DNA of 64,000 nucleotides, taken from NCBI GenBank assembly GCA_934793215.1, contig CAKVOP010000001.1, positions 186,001-250,000 on the forward strand, written 5' to 3'. A program made the translations under genes and the position numbers. The notes beneath the pieces are model-generated. The model was not told the origin of the DNA and did not search any database. It saw only the letters and a list, made by a program, of their open reading frames with translations. Below, piece after piece: positions 44,599-52,611 of the stretch (within the stretch, counting starts at the first letter, position 1; every line of letters starts with the position of its first letter). This DNA comes from an uncultured Clostridia bacterium. Its GTDB lineage: Bacteria > Bacillota > Clostridia > Christensenellales > UBA1242.

Positions 44599-46053
44599 AA
44601 TTTTATTTAATCTGTCGATAGTGCATTGAATTCTTTTCAATGTTTCATCTTTTCCCAAAATAAACATCATTTCACCGCATCCGCCGGGAGTGACAGGCTC
44701 ACCGGTTACAGCGATACGCAGTGGCCACATAGCAAAGCCAATTTTGATTTCTTTTTGCGAGGAATAATTTTGTATTGAATTATTTATATTTTCTGCAGTC
44801 CAATCATCTATATCACTTAAGAATGCCATTGAGTCGGTTAAAATAGATAAAGAACTTTCAAGGGTGGTCTTGTTCTTTTTATTGATTAATAAATTCAAGT
44901 CAAAATCTGAATAATTATATAGAAATTTCAATTTTTCTGGGATTTCGCTAAAAACATTAATTCTGCTTTGTAGTAGGGTTGAGATGTATGACCATTTATT
45001 TTTAATAAAATCTGGCAGGGAGGAAATATATTTTATAGAATACTTTTCAAATTCATCTTTGGACATCTTTTTAATGTATTCTCCATTAACCCATGCAAGT
45101 TTTTTATAATCAAATATAGCATTTGTTTTTATGAGCCCATTAAGACTAAAGTTTTCTACAAGTTCGGATAGCGAGAAAATTTCCTGCTGTGTTTTTGGGT
45201 TCCAGCCTAAAAGTGCGATGTAGTTTATTATCGCCTCTGGTAGATAGCCTTCTTCTACTAATTGATTGAAACTTACTGCTCCATGCCTTTTTGATAATTT
45301 AGAAACAGTTCCGTCTTCATTTTGTCCCATGATTGTGGATAGATGTGCCATTTTAGGACTTTTCCAGCCCAGTGCCTCATATAGCAATTGATATTTTGGA
45401 GATGATGAAATATATTCTTTCCCTCTTAAAATGTGAGTGATATTCATCAAGTGGTCATCAATAACATTCGCAAAATTGTATGTAGGAAGTCCGTCACTTT
45501 TTATAAGAATTTGTTCATCCAAAGTGTCGTTGTTTACAGTTATCTCTCCATATAATTCATCATAAAAAGAAGTCTGCCCAGTTTGTGGAATTTTTTGTCT
45601 AATTACATAAGGTTTTCCATTTTTTAAGAAGTTTTCGATTTCTGATTGAGATAAATTTTTGCAATTTTCACCACATCCCGAGTGATATTCTTCTTGACTA
45701 ATCTCATTATTATTTTCATTTTTTTCGCAAAAACAATAATACGCATGTCCACTTTTAATTAATTTTTGAGCATATTCATGATATATGTTAAGTCGTTCGG
45801 TTTGAATATATGGACCATATTCTCCGCCAATATCAGGACCTTCGTCATGCTTTAGTTTTGTTTGTTTAAGTGTGTCATAAATTATATCGACAGCCCCGTC
45901 AACATATCTTTTTTTGTCGGTATCTTCAATTCTTAAAATAAATTTTCCATTGTTATGCTTTGCAAATAGATAGCAGTATAACGCCGTTCTTAAATTTCCT
46001 ATATGCATATAGCCAGTAGGGCTAGGTGCAAATCGAGTTCGAATTTCTTCCAT
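44593..46053 (-). CDS. gltX: Glutamate-tRNA ligase
   Basis: A 486-residue class I synthetase that charges tRNA-Glu (and possibly tRNA-Gln for later amidation). TRFAPSPTGYMHIGNLRTALY carries the HIGH-like site and SKLSKRHGAVSF the KMSKS site. A cysteine-rich stretch (CFCEKN...CGENC) forms the zinc region, and the C-terminal anticodon domain is complete. The start at 46053 has AGGAG upstream; an in-frame codon further up lacks one. Transcribed away from the RiPP genes. Confidence 0.94.
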   Translation of the reverse strand: MEEIRTRFAPSPTGYMHIGNLRTALYCYLFAKHNNGKFILRIEDTDKKRYVDGAVDIIYDTLKQTKLKHDEGPDIGGEYGPYIQTERLNIYHEYAQKLIKSGHAYYCFCEKNENNNEISQEEYHSGCGENCKNLSQSEIENFLKNGKPYVIRQKIPQTGQTSFYDELYGEITVNNDTLDEQILIKSDGLPTYNFANVIDDHLMNITHILRGKEYISSSPKYQLLYEALGWKSPKMAHLSTIMGQNEDGTVSKLSKRHGAVSFNQLVEEGYLPEAIINYIALLGWNPKTQQEIFSLSELVENFSLNGLIKTNAIFDYKKLAWVNGEYIKKMSKDEFEKYSIKYISSLPDFIKNKWSYISTLLQSRINVFSEIPEKLKFLYNYSDFDLNLLINKKNKTTLESSLSILTDSMAFLSDIDDWTAENINNSIQNYSSQKEIKIGFAMWPLRIAVTGEPVTPGGCGEMMFILGKDETLKRIQCTIDRLNKIL

Positions 46054-46144
46054 AAGCTTCTCCTGATAGTAAGTAAAGTCTATCATTGGATAGTTTAAAA
46101 GTCAAGAATTTTGCAGACAAAAATTGAGAAAGATGTAAAAATGC

Positions 46145-46173
46145 TTGACAAATTATTATTACTTCCATATCAT
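46145..46173 (+). promoter_or_regulatory. Promoter of the RiPP precursor gene
   Basis: TTGACA (46145-46150), a 17-bp spacer and TATCAT (46168-46173). The expected transcript starts about 15 nt before the ATG, so the leader is very short. Confidence 0.75.
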
Positions 46174-46194
46174 TAAAATGATTAGGAGGAAAAT

Positions 46195-46374
46195 ATGGAA
46201 AATATAATAGAATCAAATGTTGATTATTGCAAGTCTAGCTGTGATTCGTATGACCCATACGAAGGATGTCCAGGATATTGTTCAGACTATTGCTCTATGG
46301 ATGAATATTGCCCAAGTCTAGAATGTGAAGATGATGAATCAGATGAAGATGCTAATACCGATGATGAAGAATGA
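46195..46374 (+). CDS. Cysteine-rich RiPP precursor peptide, seven Cys, acidic tail
   Basis: A 59-residue peptide below the usual ORF length limit. AGGAGG lies 5 bp before the ATG. Cysteines are at 12, 16, 25, 29, 33, 39 and 44, four of them in YC pairs, followed from residue 45 by a strongly acidic tail (D/E at most positions). There is no signal peptide and no double-glycine leader. The radical SAM maturase gene overlaps its 3' end. This arrangement resembles clostridial Cys-rich peptide/radical SAM (CcpM-like, Clo7bot-like) systems as I remember them. A thioether (sactipeptide or ranthipeptide) product is inferred, not shown. Confidence 0.82.
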   Translation: MENIIESNVDYCKSSCDSYDPYEGCPGYCSDYCSMDEYCPSLECEDDESDEDANTDDEE

Positions 46375-47695
46375 TGTCAAAAGTTCAAATTACAACATTT
46401 ATTTTTATGATGAAGGGAAGCCATATGTGTATAATACATATACTGGAGCATTGAGCAGATTTGAGAAAGAAAAAAGTTTATTTAAAAATTTAAAAGATAA
46501 CAGATTCTCAAATGTATCAGAAGAACAAATAGGAAGTTTGTTTAAGCAAGGATTTGTTGTTAAAAGTGAAATGAATGAACTTAACAGGATTAAACAGAAG
46601 GAATTAGAGACAATAAATTCTGCCAGAGATGTTGCGATGTTTGTTGTTGCACCAACACTAAAATGTAATTTTAATTGTGTGTATTGTTTTGAGAAAAACA
46701 AAAATATGCTTACAGAGAACAATGATATTGAAAATGATATTTTTAATTTTATAGTTAAAGAAGCGGAATTAAAACATTTTAAAACTATAATTGTGTCGTG
46801 GTTTGGCGGAGAGCCATTGTTAAAATTTAAATTAATTTTGAGTTTATCAAGAAGAATAAAAGAGTATGCAACTAAGAATAAAATTGAATTTTATTCAAAA
46901 ATTGTGACAAATGGTAGCTTTTTTACTAAGGATAAAATTCTTTCGCTAATTAGTAATGGGAATTTAAGGCATGCACAAATTACTCTCGATGGCGATGTTG
47001 AAATTTATTGCAAGCAGAAAGGTGTTGAAAGTGGTGTTTTTGATTTGGTTTTAAAAAATATTGCTGAGGCATCAACTTTAATTAAAGTGAGTGTGAGATT
47101 GAATTGTTCAGAAGGCTCTTACAATAGTATTAAATGCATGATTAGACATTTTCTTACGAAGTATGAAAATGTCTTGAAAAAGAAGAATATCAATTTTTAC
47201 CTTGCTAAAATTACAAATTATGAAATGTCAGGACAGGATTGTTCTTTCCCGTATAAATTTTTTGAGGAGAAAAAAGATTTTAAAAAATTTCTAGATTTAA
47301 ATAATTTAAACAAGCGAAATAATGAAAAAAGGTTAATCTGGAGACCTAGAAAGACATTTTGCGGATTGCGTTGTTTAAATTCTTATATTATAGGGCCTGA
47401 TGGTGCATTGTATAAATGTGAGCATGATATAGGAGACAGCTCTCGAGCGGTTGGAGATATTTGGAATGGATATTTTTACAATGATTACTATATGAAATTA
47501 GTTAACAGAGAAATATCGGGTGATTGCACAAAATGTAAATTAATTCCTATTTGTATGGGAGGATGTTTCGCAAATGGCAGTTTGTTTAAAAAGGGTCATG
47601 AGTGTGTAATAACGGAGCCTATCTTAATAGAGAACATAAGAGAGTTCCTCGGAAATACTACACAAAAGGACACGCCCCCTACAACAAATGGCTAA
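46361..47695 (+). CDS. Radical SAM/SPASM peptide maturase
   Basis: A protein of about 444 residues; the frame is open from a GTG at 46325, and the start was set at an ATG (46361) overlapping the precursor's end, implying translational coupling. Residues about 8-70 resemble a RiPP recognition element. The radical SAM motif is CNFNCVYC (cysteines 102, 106, 109) followed by SWFGGEPLL. A C-terminal SPASM region adds further cysteines (FCGLRCLN, ALYKCEHD, CTKCKLIPICMGGCF, HEC). Such enzymes install thioether links from cysteine sulfur to peptide carbons. No transporter or protease is adjacent. Confidence 0.9.
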   Translation: MMKNDVKSSNYNIYFYDEGKPYVYNTYTGALSRFEKEKSLFKNLKDNRFSNVSEEQIGSLFKQGFVVKSEMNELNRIKQKELETINSARDVAMFVVAPTLKCNFNCVYCFEKNKNMLTENNDIENDIFNFIVKEAELKHFKTIIVSWFGGEPLLKFKLILSLSRRIKEYATKNKIEFYSKIVTNGSFFTKDKILSLISNGNLRHAQITLDGDVEIYCKQKGVESGVFDLVLKNIAEASTLIKVSVRLNCSEGSYNSIKCMIRHFLTKYENVLKKKNINFYLAKITNYEMSGQDCSFPYKFFEEKKDFKKFLDLNNLNKRNNEKRLIWRPRKTFCGLRCLNSYIIGPDGALYKCEHDIGDSSRAVGDIWNGYFYNDYYMKLVNREISGDCTKCKLIPICMGGCFANGSLFKKGHECVITEPILIENIREFLGNTTQKDTPPTTNG

Positions 47696-47778
47696 AATCA
47701 TATCAAATGAATATAAAAGAGTCTTAGCATAACCCCTTGCTTACGCCAATTTTATATCTTAAAACAATACTTTCAAAT

Positions 47779-47809
47779 AAAAAACAGCCTTTTGAGGGCT
47801 GTTTGTTTT
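47779..47809 (-). terminator. Terminator of tRNA-Gly
   Basis: On the minus strand CAGCCCTC pairs with the AGGCTG strand, followed by a T-run, directly after the tRNA. The stretch 47696-47778 shows no other feature. Confidence 0.8.
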
Positions 47810-47883
47810 TGGAGCAGGTAGCGGGAATCGGACCCGCGAATAACGCTTGGGAAGCGTTCATTTTGCCACTAAATTATACCTGC
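47810..47883 (-). tRNA. tRNA-Gly (anticodon CCC)
   Basis: Minus-strand cloverleaf: acceptor GCAGGTA/TACCTGC, anticodon stem AACGC/GCGTT with loop TTCCCAA (anticodon CCC), T arm GCGGG/CCCGC around TCCGATT, and an encoded CCA. It reads GGG codons. Confidence 0.93.
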
Positions 47884-47951
47884 ATGAGCATATAATAGCA
47901 CAATTTTTTTTAAATGCAAACATTTTTAAAGTGTTTTTCATATAAATTCTT

Positions 47952-48428
47952 ATGATAAAACCATACAATAGGCGCAGTGCAGTCGCTTATGCGCATAAAT
48001 GGGCACTCGGGGCAAACCCTGACTTTTATCATTTTGGTGGCATTGGCGGAGATTGCACTAATTTTATTTCACAGTGTCTTCTTGCTGGGGGCGGAGAAAT
48101 GATTGAAAAGCCCAATGGGTGGTTTTATGTTTCAAAAGATTATCGCTCTCCAAGTTGGACATCAGTGGAAGCGCTTCAAAACTTTTTGTTAGACCAAAAC
48201 GAGGGGCTTGTTGCTTCAATTAGTGATATAAGTTCTCTTGAAGAGGGGGATATTGTTCAACTTCGACAGAACAAAGATAGGTTTAATCACACCCTTATCA
48301 TAACAAAAAAGTTAGGAAGTGAAATCTATGTTTGTGCCCACTCAAATGATGCTTTAGATAAAAATTTGAATGAATATTACTATATTGAACGCATAGGGCT
48401 TCACATAGAGTGTATTAAAAGCAAATGA
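47952..48428 (+). CDS. Cysteine-type amidase-like protein (amidase_6/NlpC-like)
   Basis: A 158-residue cytosolic-looking protein, with no signal peptide. GGIGGDCTNFISQCLLAGG contains the presumed nucleophile cysteine, followed by a GDIVQLRQ strand and an HTLIIT/HSND histidine. This matches the putative amidase domain (Amidase_6) usually found in cell-wall-associated proteins. As a stand-alone intracellular form, its substrate is unknown. Confidence 0.83.
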   Translation: MIKPYNRRSAVAYAHKWALGANPDFYHFGGIGGDCTNFISQCLLAGGGEMIEKPNGWFYVSKDYRSPSWTSVEALQNFLLDQNEGLVASISDISSLEEGDIVQLRQNKDRFNHTLIITKKLGSEIYVCAHSNDALDKNLNEYYYIERIGLHIECIKSK

Positions 48429-48468
48429 TAAGTCAAGACAAGAAAACTAAAAAAAATTGAAAAAACGA

Positions 48469-48497
48469 TTGGATTATTGCAAAAGATGGTATATAAT
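48469..48497 (+). promoter_or_regulatory. Promoter of the 74-aa membrane protein gene
   Basis: TTGGAT (48469-48474), a 17-bp spacer and TATAAT (48492-48497), 18 bp before the ATG at 48516. Confidence 0.7.
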
Positions 48498-48515
48498 ATA
48501 GTCAGGAGGGAAAAT

Positions 48516-48740
48516 ATGGCAAAGACAAATAAAGATTATTTTGGACTTGGAAGAGTGATTAGCCTTATTTTAGCAATCATTCCTGTAACTGCTTGGATTT
48601 GCGGAGCAATCACAAGATTTACAGAAGGCAAAATCGTTGCTGGACTTATCCGTTTGATCTTTGGTTTCAACATCGTTTGGATTGTTGACCTTGTTCTTAT
48701 GATTCTTAACGGCAGAATCTGGCGTTTGTTAAATGTTTAA
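48516..48740 (+). CDS. Small membrane protein, 74 aa
   Basis: Two membrane helices (about residues 12-32 and 44-66), joined by a short TRFTEGKIVAG turn; the GLGRVISLILAIIPVTAWICGAI pattern is reminiscent of small bacterial TM2-like or DUF-type proteins. AGGAGG precedes the ATG. An open frame from 48477 begins in the promoter. The function is unknown. Confidence 0.72.
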   Translation: MAKTNKDYFGLGRVISLILAIIPVTAWICGAITRFTEGKIVAGLIRLIFGFNIVWIVDLVLMILNGRIWRLLNV

Positions 48741-48754
48741 CAAAGTTTGTGGAA

Positions 48755-48781
48755 AGGGTGGTTTGTAAACCATCTTTTTTG
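48755..48781 (+). terminator. Terminator after the 74-aa gene
   Basis: GGTGGTTT pairs with AAACCATC with a short loop and a T-run. Confidence 0.78.
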
Positions 48782-48933
48782 TTTGCAAAAAATCGAAAAT
48801 TAAAGAAAGATTATAAATTTTAACTAAAATCTATAAAAATCTCGATAAAAGTTTGACTAATTGAGCAAAATGATTATAATTTAATTGTTGAAAAAACATT
48901 ACTTTTATGCTATACTTGAAAAGGTGAGGTTTT

Positions 48934-49167
48934 ATGAACAGTTTATTATCTAGTTTTATTACCGATTGGGGAAGAAGCATAAAGAGTGGTCTTGGGGAAA
49001 CTTGGACGATTATTTTAGCAGTGATTTTCCTTGTGTTGGCGTTGTACTTAATTCAAAATGTTTTTAGAGCGTCAATAAACAAAACAAAAATTGTTTTTAA
49101 ATGGGGACAGATATTTTTCATGATTGTCTTTTCATTGCTTTCAATTTGGTTTTTCACATTAATTTAA
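48934..49167 (+). CDS. Small membrane protein, 77 aa, ahead of secG
   Basis: Two hydrophobic helices (about 23-42 and 56-76) with a basic linker. AAGGTGAGG lies before the ATG. It lies 13 bp ahead of secG, so it is probably cotranscribed with the secG-rnr unit. The family is not recognised. Confidence 0.68.
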   Translation: MNSLLSSFITDWGRSIKSGLGETWTIILAVIFLVLALYLIQNVFRASINKTKIVFKWGQIFFMIVFSLLSIWFFTLI

Positions 49168-49180
49168 ATAGGAGATTTTT

Positions 49181-49510
49181 ATGAACAGATTTATTTCTAT
49201 GCTCAACGATGGAAGCGAACTCGTAAGTGACTTTTGGTCAAAATTTTGTCCTGTTTTCCGTTATGTAGCATTCGCCATTGTTATTGCATGTTCAATCGTG
49301 CTTACTATCACCACGCTTATGCAATCAAATGATTCATCAAATGCACTTGATGCATACACTGGAAAGAGTCAAGAAAGTTATTATTCACAAAACAAAGGTG
49401 CTTCGCGTGATGCAATTTTAAAAAGAATCACTATTGCTATGGCGGTTATAATTTTTGTTATGATAATTCTTTTCTTCGTGAGCGAACTTATTTACGGGAG
49501 CAGAGGTTGA
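49181..49510 (+). CDS. secG: Protein translocase subunit SecG, divergent
   Basis: A 109-residue, two-helix membrane protein. The first helix (about 28-46) is followed by LMQSNDSSNALDAYTGKSQESYYSQNKGASRDAIL, which has the SecG order of LLQ-SS, then GKNKGxSxDAxL, and then the second helix (about 85-104). The position before rnr and smpB is where secG is found in Firmicutes. An N-terminal extension before the first helix is longer than usual. AGGAG precedes the ATG. Confidence 0.82.
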   Translation: MNRFISMLNDGSELVSDFWSKFCPVFRYVAFAIVIACSIVLTITTLMQSNDSSNALDAYTGKSQESYYSQNKGASRDAILKRITIAMAVIIFVMIILFFVSELIYGSRG

Positions 49511-51618
49511 GAGCAAGTCAAAAAATTTTAAACTTATTGTCAAAAGATGGTTTAGCCCTTACAGGGATAGACAATCTTTTTTCTTTTATAGAGAAAACTT
49601 ATTCCTTGCCAAAAGAAGAAATTAAAAAAGATTTTTATAAACTTCTTCATGAAGGCAAGATTTTTGAAATTAGAAAAGGCAAATTTGTTGCTATTCCTTC
49701 CCGCGGATATATTCGCGGACATTTTATTGGCAACAGCAAAGGCTATGGTTTTGTTGAAATCGATGGTCAAGAAAACGACATATTTATTCCCGCAGATAAA
49801 ACTGGTTGTGCAATCGATGGCGACGGAGTTATCGTAAAAATTTTCTCTTCAAGTGATGAGGGGCAAGATGGCGAAGTGGTGTCTGTTTATAGTGAAGTTG
49901 AAAAAATCGCCGGCGTAGTAACAAAACTTGGCAAAACTTTCTTTGTAGAACCCGACAATAATCACATACCTTTTAAAATCAAACTTATTCAAGGTGGCAT
50001 CAAATTTCATTTAAACGATAGAGTTGTGATAAAACTTGTGAGAAACAAATCAAGCGTTTCTGGCCTTGTTTTAGAGGTTCTTGGCAAACAAGACGATGTT
50101 AAAGCATGTGAACTTGCAATAATACGAGACCATGGACTTTATGAAACATTCCCAGATGAAGTTATGACAGAGGCCAAAGCCATAAGGCAAAAGGTTTTGG
50201 CAAGTCAAATTAAAGGAAGAGTCGATTTAAGAGATAAAGTTATTGTGACGATAGATGGGCTAGATGCAAAAGACCTAGATGATGCGATTTCTATTGAAAA
50301 GGTTGAAAGCGGGTACATTTTAGGTGTTCATATCGCAGATGTAGGTCAGTATGTGAAGTATGACTCCAAAATTGACGAAGAAGCATATAAGCGAGGAACA
50401 AGCGTTTATTTTCCTACTTCCGTGCTTCCAATGCTTCCAAAAGAACTGTCAAATGGAATTTGCTCGCTTAATGAAGGTGTAGATAGACTTACTCTAACTT
50501 GTCAAATGCTGGTAGATGAAGAAGGAAACATTAGGTCACACAAAATTTTTGAGAGCGTGATAAATAGTAAAGGAAGATTAAACTATACCGAAGCATACAA
50601 AGTTCTTTGTGGCGAAAAAGCCGACGCAAAACATGAAAAATTTAAAGAAGAACTGCTTCTTATGAACAATCTTTCGAAGGCAATAACTGAAAAGAATAAG
50701 AAAAATGGTACATTAGACTTTGAAATTCCAGAAGTTCAGTTTGTTTTTGATGACAATGGCATGGCTATTGATTTTGAAAAGAGGGAAAGAAATGAAGCCC
50801 ATGTTTTAATAGAAAACTTTATGGTGCTTGCAAATCAAGCGGTTGCGAAAGAGTTTAGTGATAACAAAATTCCGTTTGTTTATCGTGTTCATGAAAGTCC
50901 ACGAAAGGAGAAAACACTTGCTGTCATTGAGTATCTTAAAAACTTGGGGATTAGCACACCAAGTATTCCAGAGGTTATCACCCCCGAGTTTTATCAAGAA
51001 CTTATTCGCTTAACAGCAAACAAACCTTTTGCTGAAACTATCAATAAAGTACTTTTAAGAAGTATGCAAAAGGCTCGTTATACAAATAAGTGTTTAGGAC
51101 ATTTTGGATTGGCTCTTAAATATTATTGTCATTTTACTAGTCCTATACGTAGATATCCTGACCTTACAATTCATAGAATTATAAAAGAGTGCTTAAAGAA
51201 AAAGAGCCTTTCTACATCTCGCAAAGAAGAACTTGAAGAGTTTACTTTTGAAGCAGGAGAACAATCAAGCCTTACGGAAAGAAATGCAGATAAAACCGAG
51301 CGTGAAGTTGATGACCTTTGGCGTGCATATCTTATGAAAGATAGACTTGGAGAAGAATTCGAGGGCACAATTTCATCAGTAACAAATTTCGGTGTTTTTG
51401 TAGAACTTGACAACACTGTCGAAGGGTTAATTCGAGTTGAAGACTTGCCAGATACGGGATTTTTGCTATTTGAAAAGCAACTTCGTCTTAAAGGGCAACA
51501 TACTTCATTTGGAGTTGGGGACAGGGTTAAAGTAAAACTTGTGAGTGCAAACATTTTTACTAGAAAAATTGATTTTGAATTTATAGAATTCATTAATAAA
51601 AGAAAGATTAAGTATTAA
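49507..51618 (+). CDS. rnr: Ribonuclease R
   Basis: A 703-residue 3'-5' exoribonuclease (RNB family) that handles structured RNA and cooperates with tmRNA in stalled-ribosome cleanup. It begins at a TTG overlapping secG's stop. There is an N-terminal winged helix, two cold-shock domains, the catalytic RNB block (IDGLDAKDLDDAISIEK with the metal aspartates), HFTSPIRRYPDLTIHRII, and a C-terminal S1 domain (GTISSVTNFGVFVELDNTVEGLIR). It is followed by smpB and ssrA. Confidence 0.94.
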   Translation: MRASQKILNLLSKDGLALTGIDNLFSFIEKTYSLPKEEIKKDFYKLLHEGKIFEIRKGKFVAIPSRGYIRGHFIGNSKGYGFVEIDGQENDIFIPADKTGCAIDGDGVIVKIFSSSDEGQDGEVVSVYSEVEKIAGVVTKLGKTFFVEPDNNHIPFKIKLIQGGIKFHLNDRVVIKLVRNKSSVSGLVLEVLGKQDDVKACELAIIRDHGLYETFPDEVMTEAKAIRQKVLASQIKGRVDLRDKVIVTIDGLDAKDLDDAISIEKVESGYILGVHIADVGQYVKYDSKIDEEAYKRGTSVYFPTSVLPMLPKELSNGICSLNEGVDRLTLTCQMLVDEEGNIRSHKIFESVINSKGRLNYTEAYKVLCGEKADAKHEKFKEELLLMNNLSKAITEKNKKNGTLDFEIPEVQFVFDDNGMAIDFEKRERNEAHVLIENFMVLANQAVAKEFSDNKIPFVYRVHESPRKEKTLAVIEYLKNLGISTPSIPEVITPEFYQELIRLTANKPFAETINKVLLRSMQKARYTNKCLGHFGLALKYYCHFTSPIRRYPDLTIHRIIKECLKKKSLSTSRKEELEEFTFEAGEQSSLTERNADKTEREVDDLWRAYLMKDRLGEEFEGTISSVTNFGVFVELDNTVEGLIRVEDLPDTGFLLFEKQLRLKGQHTSFGVGDRVKVKLVSANIFTRKIDFEFIEFINKRKIKY

Positions 51619-51704
51619 AATATATAAAAAGTCGAAAATTAACCATTTTTTTGACTTTTTTCATTCAAATTACCAAAAAAACGCAAATTTTTTAAGATTG
51701 GGTA

Positions 51705-51733
51705 TTGAAAAAGGCTAAAAAGGGTGTTATAAT
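51705..51733 (+). promoter_or_regulatory. Promoter of smpB
   Basis: TTGAAA (51705-51710), a 17-bp spacer and TATAAT (51728-51733). The expected transcription start (about 51740) is only a few bases before the smpB ATG. Confidence 0.75.
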
Positions 51734-51743
51734 AGAGGGCGAG

Positions 51744-52187
51744 ATGAAGATAATAACAAATAACAAAAAAGCATTTCATGATTTCTTCGTTTCAGATTTG
51801 CTTGAAGCAGGGATTGAACTCAAAGGTGGCGAAATCAAATCCGTAAGTCAAGGCAAAGTAAGTTTAAGCGATAGTTTCGTCGTTATCAAAAATGGCGAAG
51901 CGTGGCTCAAGAATTGTTACATTGCTCCTTGCGAAAATGAAGATGCCAAAGAGAGTTTCACCAAAAGGTCTAGAAGGCTTCTTCTTCATAAAGAAGAAAT
52001 CTTAAAGTTAGAGCGTAAAACTATGGAAAAGGGTTTTTCAATAGTGCCAACCAAGGTCTATATGCAAAACAATAAAGCCAAAGTTGAGATAGGTCTAGCC
52101 AAAGGAAAAAAACTTTATGATAAAAGACAGACCTTAAAAGACAAGGCTGTCAAGCGAGAAATTGACCGCGTGGTCAAGTCATGCTAA
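51744..52187 (+). CDS. smpB: SsrA-binding protein SmpB
   Basis: A 147-residue protein that binds the tRNA-like end of tmRNA. MKIITNNKKAFHDFFVSDLLEAGIELKGGEIKSV and the basic tail KGKKLYDKRQTLKDKAVKREIDR are standard. The frame can be read from a TTG at 51705, but that codon is the -35 box of the promoter, so the ATG at 51744 (GAGGGCGAG upstream) is preferred. It is 8 bp before the tmRNA gene. Confidence 0.95.
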   Translation: MKIITNNKKAFHDFFVSDLLEAGIELKGGEIKSVSQGKVSLSDSFVVIKNGEAWLKNCYIAPCENEDAKESFTKRSRRLLLHKEEILKLERKTMEKGFSIVPTKVYMQNNKAKVEIGLAKGKKLYDKRQTLKDKAVKREIDRVVKSC

Positions 52188-52195
52188 CCCCTTAT

Positions 52196-52584
52196 GGGGG
52201 CGTCATGGTTTCGACGGGGAATATTGGTCAAAGTGTAAAGCATGTGGTCGGTGTGACCTAAAAAAGCAATTTGCAAATAAACGCAAACAATAACGTAGTT
52301 CGCATGAACAATGCAAGCCTTGCTTGCGCTGCCTAGCGGACAAAAATTCGGTTAACAATAGTTTAGCCTGCCATGGTCAAATTCGCTAGTTTGACAAGTT
52401 GGTATCATTCAAAGCGCTCTACAACCTTAAATTTTTCTTTATAGAGGTTGCACAATAGTAAAGAATCGCCTCAAAAAGGTTGCCTATTGCCTAGTTTGAA
52501 GTTAAATTAAAGTTTAGGATAAACATGTAGAAAAGCTTTGTACAAATTTTTCGGAAGTGGGTTCAATTCCCACCGTCTCCACCA
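52196..52584 (+). ncRNA. ssrA: tmRNA with 17-residue proteolysis tag
   Basis: The ends pair as in tRNA: GGGGGCG (5') with CGTCTCC (3'), then ACCA. The 5' GGGGCGTCATGGTTTCGACGGGG block and the GGTTCAATTCCCACC T-arm are typical. The resume codon is GCA at 52283 and the open frame ends with TAG at 52334-52336. The tag reads ANNNVVRMNNASLACAA, whose LACAA end differs from the common LAA/ALAA form. Several pseudoknot stems follow. Only weak promoter hexamers are seen (TTGACC, 17 bp, TAACCC), so it may be read through from smpB. Confidence 0.97.
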
Positions 52585-52611
52585 AAAAAATAATAAAAGG
52601 AAGGAAAAATT

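Noticed and set aside
51705..51743. N-terminal extension of SmpB from a TTG start
   Set aside because: The TTG is the -35 box of a consensus promoter, and the ATG at 51744 gives the standard SmpB start.
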